This document shows positions 8,579-17,304 of a stretch of DNA of 20,862 nucleotides, one piece after another. The notes beneath the pieces are model-generated. The model worked only from the letters and a program-made list of their open reading frames with translations, did not search any database and was not told where the DNA came from. A program made the position numbers and the translations under genes. Source of the DNA: Stramenopiles sp. TOSAG23-3 (Eukaryota; Sar). Within the stretch, counting starts at the first letter, position 1. Each line of letters opens with the position of its first letter. The stretch is from positions 1 to 20,862 of the forward strand of contig LT642367.1 in NCBI GenBank assembly GCA_900128585.1, read 5' to 3'.

Positions 8579-8672
8579 TTCAGTTCGCAGTACATTAATT
8601 TTAATTACTTAAATAACAGCCAATTTTCTTGATTTTATTTAAGTGATTAAAATTAATGTACTGCGAACTGAA
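8579..8672. mobile_element. Long hairpin with 36-bp arms (35/36 matched)
   Basis: Arms 8579-8614 and 8637-8672 are complementary with one mismatch, around a 22-base loop containing AACAGCCAATTTTC. The near-perfect pairing implies recent origin or active maintenance. A partial copy lies at 7893-7972. A transcript would form a strong stem-loop, so a small-RNA precursor is an alternative to a fold-back transposon. Confidence 0.7.
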
Positions 8673-8690
8673 CGCTACTGGTGCGAATTT

Positions 8691-8894
8691 AGTAATCAAT
8701 ATATCCTTGTCACTTAGTCTTGACTATCATTTTTATATGTACTATGCATGATCCGATTCGGTGAGTGAAAACGCGTTAACGCCATAAGACCCATTATCAA
8801 CTTCCTCATCCAATATCTCACTCATAGATTAATCATTCCTTGTGTCGTTTTCCAAGCAGCGGCGTGAATGTTTTAAAGGTGCTCGCTGTCTGTA
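8691..8894 (+). repeat. Dispersed repeats B, C and A (partial) in tandem order
   Basis: Bases 8691-8761 (repeat B) match the reverse complement of 19521-19594. Bases 8789-8850 (repeat C) match the reverse complement of 18838-18890. Bases 8860-8894 match part of repeat A at 1427-1520. The three blocks are adjacent here but spread over about 1 kb, in inverted orientation and a different order, at the right end of the window. No coding frame is convincing. Confidence 0.6.
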
Positions 8895-9895
8895 GAGGTT
8901 TACATTTACTTTACAAATCTAATGGAAAAATGTACTTGTAATATACAGCCATTTTTTTGTTTTTTATGTACTTGTAATTTAGATAAACTGAATTGGTTTT
9001 TGTTTTCTGTCTCAATTTTCTTTTGTCTCGAGTTTCTGTAGTTTCGCCTTTTGTTGGTTCAATTACCCCGGAAGAATTGTAGGGGCAGTTCTTTTCAAGA
9101 ATTTGAACGCCTAGGTAAAAACGGAACCAACCGTCTTGCTGGTATCGATGCGCCTAGACACTGAACCACTTCTGATGCGCACAGATGTAGCTGGGGCAGT
9201 TTTCCGCCTTTGGCACAGCCAGGTATTTGGTCGGGGGAAGGCTGAGCACTTTGCGACAAATTCCAGTTCAGATTTAGGTCAAAAGTCGAGAAGAGGGCTT
9301 TCCCATCACGAAAGAGATTTCAGATTTTGTCGTGCCCTGCGTGTTTGTTCTGGTCCCGTCTCCCCAGCACTACACTCTTTTTATCGATAAATACATAATT
9401 TACTCGAATACTATCTGAAAGAAAATATTCAATCAAAGCCACATTTTAAAATCTAAACGTCGTCTTAAATAAATAAATTAGGGACCTACCATTTGAAATT
9501 GCGTAAATTTATCCATTTAGCAACTTACGAAGGCTTTTCGTTGCAAGGAATGTCCTAAAATTAGTGAATTTTAGTGGAATTTCACAAACACATATACGTA
9601 ACCGATTTTGTGCAGGATCACTTTTCATAGATTTTGTTTCATGTCCAATATTACCAATTGACTGGAAATATTCACTCCGATAATTATCTGAAAAGTGAAA
9701 TAGGCGGCAGAAACCCTTCGTTTAATATCGAAAAGAAGCCAACAGAATTAATCAAGAAATCCTAATTTTCTTAAGCTGACTTTGCATTATTGCATTAAGT
9801 TTGTACAATAGGCCTATCTATCTCTATGATTAATCACAGAACATAGTAGAACGACAAAGGTACCTGATGTGCTGGGATCTGTGCTAAATGCCTGA

Positions 9896-11533
9896 TCATT
9901 GAGTGGTTACTTCAAGTTTTTGAGACAAATAAGGAGACGCGTCTGCTGTTGCACAATAAATATCATATGATGTCATTGGCGACAGACCAGTGTATTCCAT
10001 AATATGGTTGTCTCCACCATTTGTTTTCCCAGCAGGCAAGACAGCAACCACCGGGCCATTTAATGCACCCACAGCTGCATTCCCGGTTCCCACGCCTCCC
10101 AGCACATTGCTTGCCGTCGGAATTACTGCACCATTTGCAAATATTGCACAACGGATATTTATATCAGTCGCAGGATCTGCGGTAATAGTTATGCTTGAAC
10201 TGGTTACGAAAATCATATGTGGCTGTTCAACAAAGCCGACTGTAATCACATCTAATCGCTTCGAAAGAATTCTATGGGGACTTGCAGTTGCGCAGTATAC
10301 GTCATACTGTGTTGCAGCTGTCAAACCTGAATATGATATTTGGTGAACATCTCCAAGTAAAGATTTGTCTGGGACAAGGACATTTACAACAGGGCCATTA
10401 AATTCTCCAGTCTGAGATCGTCCATATCCAAGACCAGCTAAAACTTCAGTTGCTGATGGGACAATTGCATGGTTCGAATACACACCGCACCTTGTAGTTA
10501 CATATAATGACGCGACAAGATTTATTGTAAAGCCTGTACTACTTATCGAAGAAGCGAATGGCTGCTGGTTGAACCCGAACTTTCCCCGGTCAAAATTACT
10601 TCCTTTCTTTACAACTTCGCTGCATGATGTTCCAGTAAACCCTTTGAAACAACTGCAAATCCCAGTATCATAGTCACATGATCCTCGATTACTACAATCA
10701 ATATGACATTTATTGCCAACGCTTCCATAACCTTTTATATGGCTATAGAGGCCTTGAACATCTACGGTTTCGTTATCAGATTTTATTTGTTTGGTGTTGT
10801 AGAAGTACACTCGGGTTCCACTAGAGTTCATAATCCCATTGTATGATTTCCCCTCGCAATTTGTTTCATCATCAACCGTTAATGGATCATTACCTGACGG
10901 GCATCGCTTCATAGAACAATCGGGGCCAAACCATTCCGTTGCTTGCGTTTCACCATTACCAAGACCGACTGACCAAGAGGAGTCACACAGGCAACCCATC
11001 AATTTTCTACCATCCCATTGTTTTGAATATGTGTACCTTTCGTATGTAGTGCTCACATTATGAAGAGGAAAACCACTCTCGTGCATTCCATACCTTGCAA
11101 TATTAACACACTTCCCATGCCCACTGCAGTCGTCCGACACCCCATCCTGGGTCGGGCAAATGGTGCGATCACATGCAGGACCGCCATATCCTATAAAACA
11201 CTGACACTCACCTGTGGCTGCATCACATAAACCACGGTTACTACACTCAGCAAGTTGGTGACCAATATCTGAACTGTGTGGGCGATCGTTCCATGAAACG
11301 CCCGAAGGGCACAGACGTGATGTGCATCGCGGATCTTTATTTATTCCCATGTCTAAATTGTTACCAAATCCAACATGGCACAAACATCGTCGAAATGCGT
11401 AATCGTACACCCCTTTCTGCAAATTGCCACATCCCTCCATCCACTCATATTTGCCATGCCCCCATGTCCATCCCGCTGTATTCGCGACCGGCGATAATAG
11501 ACAGAGAATTTTAAATAGAAAAATGCACCACAT
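9896..11533 (-). CDS. Secreted EGF-like protein with two C-terminal FN3-like repeats
   Basis: A complete 545-residue intronless frame runs from ATG to TGA. Residues 1-20 form a hydrophobic signal peptide with a likely cleavage after NTA, so the protein enters the secretory pathway. A Trp/Cys-rich N-terminal segment (21-95) precedes EGF-like modules at about 97-121 (CSNRGLCDAATGECQC) and 280-304 (CSNRGSC, then GICSCFKGFTGTSC). Between them lies an expanded, insertion-containing module at 136-206 (CSGHGKC). Two related repeats of about 105 residues follow at about 327-432 and 438-545. They share FNGPVV/LNGPVV, then YSGLTAATQYDVYCATA versus YTGLSPMTSYDIYCATA, resembling fibronectin type III-like folds. 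No transmembrane helix or obvious anchor is seen, suggesting a secreted or wall-associated adhesion protein. The partner is unknown. Confidence 0.85.
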   Translation of the reverse strand: MWCIFLFKILCLLSPVANTAGWTWGHGKYEWMEGCGNLQKGVYDYAFRRCLCHVGFGNNLDMGINKDPRCTSRLCPSGVSWNDRPHSSDIGHQLAECSNRGLCDAATGECQCFIGYGGPACDRTICPTQDGVSDDCSGHGKCVNIARYGMHESGFPLHNVSTTYERYTYSKQWDGRKLMGCLCDSSWSVGLGNGETQATEWFGPDCSMKRCPSGNDPLTVDDETNCEGKSYNGIMNSSGTRVYFYNTKQIKSDNETVDVQGLYSHIKGYGSVGNKCHIDCSNRGSCDYDTGICSCFKGFTGTSCSEVVKKGSNFDRGKFGFNQQPFASSISSTGFTINLVASLYVTTRCGVYSNHAIVPSATEVLAGLGYGRSQTGEFNGPVVNVLVPDKSLLGDVHQISYSGLTAATQYDVYCATASPHRILSKRLDVITVGFVEQPHMIFVTSSSITITADPATDINIRCAIFANGAVIPTASNVLGGVGTGNAAVGALNGPVVAVLPAGKTNGGDNHIMEYTGLSPMTSYDIYCATADASPYLSQKLEVTTQ

Positions 11534-11690
11534 CCGAGATTACCTTGACAATTTTTTTCAAAATTAAAAGGATTAAGTTTGTGGGGCGGATTCCAATTAA
11601 CAATTAACAACTGAATTTGTGATCTCAAAATTATCAAAAGTTTCAGTATTTGAATATTTCAATTGTAAAAGTGGTAGGGAATATTGTACG

Positions 11691-11852
11691 ATGGCTTTGT
11701 TGTTTTTTAAAGAAGAAATTTCCCTTGATGAGAACGGTCGAAAAGAGAGATTCATTTGTAGTCGTCTGCATAGTTATCCAAAAAAGTGCAAAATAAAGAA
11801 CTATTTATTATGGAAAGAAAAACGTATAATTTGTGTAGTGCATTATAGGTAA
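11691..11852 (+). CDS. Small hypothetical ORF, possible first exon
   Basis: The ATG at 11691 opens a 53-residue frame beginning MALLFFKEEISLDENGRKER. It contains four cysteines and many lysines and ends in TAA right after a donor-like ATAG|GTAAAT. It matches no family I recognise and has no partner exon that I could identify. A random frame in AT-rich DNA is just as likely. Confidence 0.15.
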   Translation: MALLFFKEEISLDENGRKERFICSRLHSYPKKCKIKNYLLWKEKRIICVVHYR

Positions 11853-12276
11853 ATAGTTTGTATTCTATTATTATGTGATTCGAACTAAGTCTGAATGTAA
11901 TAATTAAGAAATTAATTCCCCGGGAGCCATAACGTAAAACAGCATAGGTCACCCTGCGAGAAAGAAAAAGAACAGCATGGAAAAAACTGCGACCGATGTG
12001 GTTGATAATTAATTATGACCAAAACTGAAACAAGTGTTTCAAATTAGAAAAAAACATTTGTTATCCAATGAGCAATGAGATGATCAAAATTTGCACGCTC
12101 ACTTCTCATTTGCAGAGCAACCTTGGCCACGGTAAATAAATACACAGACGCACCTAAATGGCAATAAGAAACAAGATTCGCTTCCGCGCATCATCGTGGC
12201 TGTATAATTACATAATTATCCTTAACATTACAGCCTAAAGTCCTCCGACATTTATTAGTTTGTTTAAAGAACCTAT

Positions 12277-12338
12277 GGCACGGATGGCCCTGTTGATTTA
12301 AGGGGTCCCCGGTCGCTCGAAATATGCGGCGTTCGTGG
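12277..12338 (+). repeat. Dispersed repeat E, copy 2
   Basis: Shares GGCACG-ATG-CCCTG, TGATTTAAGGGGT and GCGTTCGTG blocks, in the same order, with the minus strand of 5848-5937. Both copies stand out as GC-richer islands in AT-rich intergenic DNA. Confidence 0.5.
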
Positions 12339-12481
12339 GTTTATGAAACATAAACAACCCAATTAATAGGTAATTAACGTTTTCTCTATATATAATACAA
12401 TTGAGAAATTAAGATGATGAGATTTTTCCATTTTTTAGAGAAAGAAGGACTCGTACTAAATTATTTAAAAAACAATACTTT

Positions 12482-12533
12482 AGATAAGGCACAATGATAC
12501 ACGTTCGGTCACGCACAGTATTGTGCCTTTTCT
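12482..12533. repeat. Hairpin with 14-bp arms (AAGGCACAAT core)
   Basis: AAGGCACAAT at 12486-12495 is the exact complement of ATTGTGCCTT at 12520-12529. The pairing extends to 14 bases with one mismatch. The loop is 24 bases. It is an isolated feature and could be a small RNA stem-loop or the trace of an inverted repeat. Confidence 0.55.
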
Positions 12534-12998
12534 AACTACACTAGTTACTCTCCTTCTGTCTTATTTATCGACTTAGAGTATTTAATAATTAGTATTGAAG
12601 TATTTGGAGCCTTTCTTAATGTCAATTTTGAATCGACTTTTTGACATTCATCGCCGAAAATGGTCGATGTTTTTTATATACCTGCGAGAGTGAGTTATTT
12701 ATCATCATGAAGATGACAACTACTGATGACAGTACATATTGTACCAGTAGAAGCAGTATAATCAAGACATATCAATGAATGAATCATAACCATTCGCCCT
12801 GTTATTCCCCTGCTAAATTTTTAAATCTTTGTTTGTGCGTGTCCAGCGTTATTTTAGTCATCAAAAAGAAGGAAGAAGAAATCGAAAAAAAAAACAAGAA
12901 AAGAGGGGAATCATACGTATAGGAAACCTAAAATATCAATAGTACAAAACTTTCCTGGCACTTGGCGTACATCTCATCTCTTTACAGACTTAAAAGCC

Positions 12999-13147
12999 AA
13001 GTGATAAATGTCGCATTTTAAAATTATTTTGGAAACCTACCCAATGATATGCCTATGTACTAATTAACCCTATTAAAACACATTAGAATACAAAACGACT
13101 AAACGGTTGGTTTCGAAAATAATTTTAAAATGCGACATTTATCACTT
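12999..13147. mobile_element. 149-bp MITE-like element with 39-bp terminal inverted repeats
   Basis: Left arm 12999-13037 (AAGTGATAAATGTCGCATTT and onward to GGAAACC) and right arm 13109-13147 are complementary at 38 of 39 positions. The 71-bp interior begins TACCCAATGATATGCC and has no coding capacity. A second copy lacking the right half is at 874-935, showing that this is a dispersed family. No clear target-site duplication flanks it, so the superfamily cannot be assigned. Confidence 0.75.
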
Positions 13148-13800
13148 AGATTGTCAAGATATGATGTTTCTATATTTTACAGTATTATATCTATTTATTT
13201 TCTGTTGTTGCTGTTGTAATCTCTTTGTAAAATTTTTGTTGTGACATTAGATTGTTTTTTATTTTTTTCATTCAATCTTTTATATCTTTTATCCCGAATT
13301 AATGTACCAGGAACCATTTACACTAGGACTACCTTCCCCCCTCTTATTTTTATATAAAATACCTTAATATATCAATTCTTTTTATTTACTAAAAATACTA
13401 ATTATTCCTTATTTCATGAACCCTTTTTGTTTTGTTTTTTTTCTAGTAAGGAACTTAAATGCCAATTCTGAAGTTCTCAACGACCGTAAATTAATCATTA
13501 AGGTATCAAGTGCAAACTTTTACAGTATCGTATGTGAAGAAGTCGAAGAAATATCGATTGCTAAGAAGAAAAACTTAGCCGCAGTTTAAATTTACTCTGA
13601 CATCCAGACATTAGACATTAGTAACTCAGTGAATTAAACAAACCACTGTCAGTGCGCGGAAACAATTGAATGAGAATCGCCGAGAACAAAACGCATTTAT
13701 TCAACAAACAAATAGCCGATATAGTCAATCATGGGAAATTATTGAATAAGGACAGAATTTGTTATTTAAACGAGAAAAATAATTAAATAAAATTTTTTGT

Positions 13801-14942
13801 TTGTCTGAAAGTTTTGTGAGTACGAGTACTCAAACGGAGTGTTCTGAAGAGACGCAAAAACGGAATGAAAAGTGCGCTACTTTTGAGGTTTTGACCACTA
13901 GAATCTTAGCCTTAATTCTAACTATTTTATTATTCAAATTATGTATTTGGTTTTTGTTTACCAGACCCAAGCCTATCCAAAGTTAACACAACAAAAATGT
14001 CGAGAAAAGAAACCCACTATCACATCGAAGGACAAACTGTCACGCTATGCAATTTCGATTCTCAACAAAGAGAGGCGCCTGAATAGTGGTAGCGACATCA
14101 AGGCATCAAGATATTTATTCTCTTTGGACTTGACGCCTGCCATTGAACAGCTCAAAGAGGCAGTCAAAGAACGCGTCAATGAGATGATGACAGAAGAGTT
14201 CCCTGACCCGGACCCTGAAGACATTCCGCTGGAATTTAGTCAAGCAGAAATTCAAGAACTGTCGACTGATAAATTCGTGTATGAAATAATCATGTCAGGT
14301 GATGAGGATTCGCTTGACCAAGCGAGCAACGATTCACTACAGCTGGAGTAAACACGCTAGATCTTACGATCAATGATCCTATCGACGTTAGCGTCGACAC
14401 AGCAATGGTGCAGTGGTCAACAAAGGTTGTACAACTACATCCTGGAATGCCTCGACCAGTCAATCAAACGCCAAGTGCAAGAGCACATTGATCGGTTGCG
14501 ACGAACCAAAGTTGCGAGGAACGAAGGTGAAGCGGTCCTTACAGAACTTGACCGTCTCTACCTTGCTGATACAGCCTGAGAAGAGCAAAAGATGGCAATG
14601 GCTACCGAAACGCCGACCCTGTAGGATCTGACAAATGAAAAGATCTATTTCCATAAGGCCCTGGCTGCCCTAATGGTTTCAGAAGAAAATGAGAATGCCT
14701 CTTATCAATTGTCACCAACATCGGTAGTCATGAAGATTACTGCTGCACATGCCATAGGGACGTTTCTCTCATCGCAGGAGATCATAACGGAACTGGAAAA
14801 TGCTGAATCCGCAGTCCAGACTTCCTCTGATATTGCAGAATTTAGACCTACGCGAAGAAGGTTACTTTGAGCTTATCAAGAACGCGAAGAACTGATAGCC
14901 TCCCTGCAAGCTCAAGTCGATCGACTTGCCAAAGCATGAAAA
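13801..14942 (+). pseudogene. Decayed coding region, possible retroelement gag-like remnant
   Basis: One frame stays protein-like from about 13980 to 14938 but is broken by TAA and TAG near 14349-14357, TGA at 14577, TAG near 14622, and TGAs near 14868 and 14937. Intact stretches include an acidic segment (FPDPDPEDIPLEFSQAEIQE), a helical block (LYNYILECLDQSIKRQVQEH), and a coiled-coil-like tail (EREELIASLQAQVDRLAKA). Just upstream, 13801-13986 in another frame encodes a TSTQTE segment and a hydrophobic helix. Between 14342 and 14440 the -2/+1 frame also reads well, implying a frameshift. All three stop codons occur, so a variant code does not rescue it. The family is not recognised. The helical layout recalls retrotransposon Gag, but there is no zinc knuckle or polymerase nearby. 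Confidence 0.5.
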
Positions 14943-15897
14943 TTGCAAGACGTTCAAAATGGCAAGACGTTCAATCTGAAAATTGCAGTCTGGTGTTATA
15001 AGTGCTTTAAAAATACCCGAAGCGCAATACAGCGTTCCGTGGTTACAGGTTACAATCAGCTAGGCATAACAAAGGAAATTATATATATCTGGTATTTAAC
15101 TTATTTTATTGTAGTCAGTCAAAAGATGTGTATTTCAGTTTGGATTAGAGCCAAATTGGCAATCTCTACATCTCTGTACTCAAGTGTATACTAGAATATA
15201 TGTTAATAGGGAACATACATATTTCGTAACAAAAAAGTAATTGAGCATTAAGGTGAAATTGGCCGTAAGGATGCGGACGATTTAGCACGCAGTGTACGAA
15301 GCATCCATCAACGACCCGACATCACGCACGAACGCAACAGCGACAGAAGAAAAACAGTACAACTGAAAAAAACGTTTGGTCGTCCTTCTCGACTTCAAAA
15401 TTTTACAATACCTTAGCAAATAAATACAATTATAAAAATGACATAATTCCTTATTTGGTAAAAAATGTCTTGGAGACTTGGTGAATCCTTTTTCTGAACA
15501 ATGCTGTGCTCTACTAAAAAAAATCAGGGAATTAAAATGATATAATACAGAAGTTGGTATTGAATTGGCGTTACAAGACGACAACTGCTATACCTTAGTA
15601 TAAATTGAAAAGATAATAAAATCACCTACCAATTCGAACTGTAAATATTGGGGCCTGTACAACTTTGCGTGGCTTTTTTCATTTATAATTAAAAAAAAGA
15701 TATAAGAATTACCCACCACAGCTGCAATTTTAACTCATGTAATAAGTAACACTTGATAAAAAAATTTCAGCAATAATGACACACAATTGTCATACTAATC
15801 TGCGATTGCTGTTGCTACGACAAACATTAACTGACCAAACATAAAACAAACAACCAGATTGGCAATGAAATGCACCCAACCGAAGTAAAACCCAAGA
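14943..15897. other. Stretch upstream of the WD40 gene with coding-like scraps
   Basis: Two plus-strand pieces read as protein: 15252-15413 (ADDLARSVRSIHQRP, then KKTFGRPSRLQNFTIP) and 15442-15600 (LFGKKCLGDLVNPFSEQC and ALLKKIRELK, then a TGA, then YNTEVGIELALQDDNCYTLV). They are in different frames. They could be decayed exons or the tail of the upstream pseudogene. The last 300 bases, AT-rich, should hold the WD40 gene promoter. A long minus-strand frame at 15827-16204 is a shadow of the WD40 gene. Confidence 0.4.
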
Positions 15898-17304
15898 ATG
15901 GAAGAAGCAATATCGACAGTGTTTTGTAAATATTCCTCCCTTCGTAAAGAGATACCGTTGTTGAAAGTCCAACAGTCGCTCCTTTTATCAAGAATATCGG
16001 AGTTGCAGAAAGAGAACACACATCTTCGCGAGCATAAATTTGTCTATTCTTCTGGGGACAGAACCAATCAAAACAGGCCCTACGACGAATTTGCATTGTG
16101 CCAGAAACAATTTTCCTCAAAATGCCGAGAATATCTTCGCCGCAGACTGACTGAGCTGGGAATATCTGCTTCTGTTGTAATCCGGGACAGTGATAGCAAC
16201 ACAATCGATAAATCTTTATGCAGAAAATCGGAAAAACGAGATTATTTGCATTCTACAACAAATTCTTTCCCTTCAAACACAGTAGATACAAACTATCGTG
16301 CACACCTTTCGCCGATCACAAGAGTAAATATTTTGAAAAATCGTAACGTTTTGGCCTCATGTGATTGTTCTGGCACTATTAAATTTTGGAATATGCAGAA
16401 AATAGTTTCAGGGGTGTCTCGCCGCATGCACTTTCTGAAATCGATTCAAGGGCACTGTGGTCCTATTCTTTCATCGTGTGTAATTAAATCATGCTCAATG
16501 GTTGTCACTGGGGGATGCGACTCTAGTATTAAATTGTGGAATATTCATAATGTTGGCACAAATACTAACACTACAAGCGATCTCTCATCAATAGTCTTAT
16601 CAGATCACACGGGACCAGTCAATGCTTTGAAATACATCACTTCACCAGCTGACAAAGACATATTGGTTTCTGCGTCGTCAAGTGATAAATCTATTAGACT
16701 ATGGGATCTGGGAGCTGAAAAAAGTGCAACTTGTACTGCTCGACCAGTCGCGTTGAAAAAGTACGAAGAAAAACGCGGACCTATGAGCATAGCATGGGAC
16801 AAGGGTTTTGGAAAACAGCTAATTGTTGGATTTGAAACAGGAGAAATCTGCGCATTGGATATTGAAAAAAACACGAAAAAAGTTCTGTACCGAATAAACG
16901 ATGGTAATCAATGCGGATATCCTGTGAAAAATACTCTGACGACGGCATCCAGTAGTCCTTTTGTTCTAGTCACATCACCCAATGGTGTTATAAATTGTAT
17001 TGATCTAAGGGCAAGAAAAATATGCCTTCATGCAAAAATTAACCATGGAGGGATAACAGCAATCGATTCTTGTAATTGTAACTCTTACCAATATGCATTT
17101 GGGGACCGGCTCGGGGGTGTTGGAATATGGGATCTCCGAAAACGCGATATTCAATGTGGTTTAATGTGTACTGAGGAGGAGGAACCCATGAGTGCACAAG
17201 AATACACTGCGGATAAAGCCATTTACAGTATATCTCATCATGACAAATATCGCATTTTTGCTGTAGGCAGTGGCAATAAAAAAATAAGTGTCTTTAAATA
17301 CTAA
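15898..17304 (+). CDS. WD40-repeat protein with N-terminal coiled coil, striatin-like
   Basis: A complete 468-residue intronless frame runs from ATG 15898 to TAA. Residues about 15-47 form a short coiled coil (LLLSRISELQKENTHLREHK). A linker of low conservation follows to about 130. A WD40 propeller then occupies 133-468, with blades ending TIKFWNMQK (160-168), SIKLWNIHN (210-218), SIRLWDL (265-271), CALDIEK, NCIDLRARK, VGIWDLRKR (408-416) and KISVFKY at the C-terminus. The order, including the unusual blade following RLWDL and the closing blade AIYSISHHDK then IFAVGSG, resembles striatin, the PP2A regulatory scaffold of STRIPAK. ATG16-type proteins share the coiled-coil plus WD40 layout and remain an alternative. 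If it is striatin, its role would be signalling scaffold in the cytoplasm. WD40 assignment is firm; the subfamily is tentative. Confidence 0.8.
   Translation: MEEAISTVFCKYSSLRKEIPLLKVQQSLLLSRISELQKENTHLREHKFVYSSGDRTNQNRPYDEFALCQKQFSSKCREYLRRRLTELGISASVVIRDSDSNTIDKSLCRKSEKRDYLHSTTNSFPSNTVDTNYRAHLSPITRVNILKNRNVLASCDCSGTIKFWNMQKIVSGVSRRMHFLKSIQGHCGPILSSCVIKSCSMVVTGGCDSSIKLWNIHNVGTNTNTTSDLSSIVLSDHTGPVNALKYITSPADKDILVSASSSDKSIRLWDLGAEKSATCTARPVALKKYEEKRGPMSIAWDKGFGKQLIVGFETGEICALDIEKNTKKVLYRINDGNQCGYPVKNTLTTASSSPFVLVTSPNGVINCIDLRARKICLHAKINHGGITAIDSCNCNSYQYAFGDRLGGVGIWDLRKRDIQCGLMCTEEEEPMSAQEYTADKAIYSISHHDKYRIFAVGSGNKKISVFKY

Larger units (their letters stand above)
6878..9895. other. Repeat-dense gap between DNAL1 and the EGF gene
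   Basis: These 3 kb hold nested inverted repeats, several copies of short shared motifs and coding remnants. The motifs are AATTCAGTTTATCTAAA at about 7101, 7771 and 8160, inverted near 8979, and AATAACAGCCAATTTTCTTG at about 7955 and 8613, with its complement at about 1610 and 8524. The individual elements are listed separately. A GC-richer block at about 9060-9390 has no intact frame but reads as decayed coding sequence on the minus strand. From 9390 to 9895 I see only AT-rich sequence. Confidence 0.65.
11534..13800. other. AT-rich stretch between the EGF gene and the decayed ORF
   Basis: The first few hundred bases should include the EGF gene promoter. No conserved gene is visible. A plus-strand frame at 11691-11849 from an ATG codes for about 50 lysine-rich residues and ends at a splice-donor-like AG|GTAAAT, so it could be a first exon, but there is no family match. 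The stretch also holds repeat E copy 2, a hairpin at 12482-12533 and the MITE-like element. Confidence 0.55.

Noticed and set aside
9990-10346. 118-codon plus-strand frame inside the EGF gene
   Set aside because: Antisense shadow of the FN3-like repeats.
13801-14942. Variant genetic code to explain in-frame stops
   Set aside because: TAA, TAG and TGA all interrupt this frame, while intact genes in the window end normally at TAA or TGA.
15827-16204. 125-codon minus-strand frame opposite the WD40 gene
   Set aside because: It is antisense to the N-terminal part of a clearly conserved plus-strand gene and has no motif of its own.
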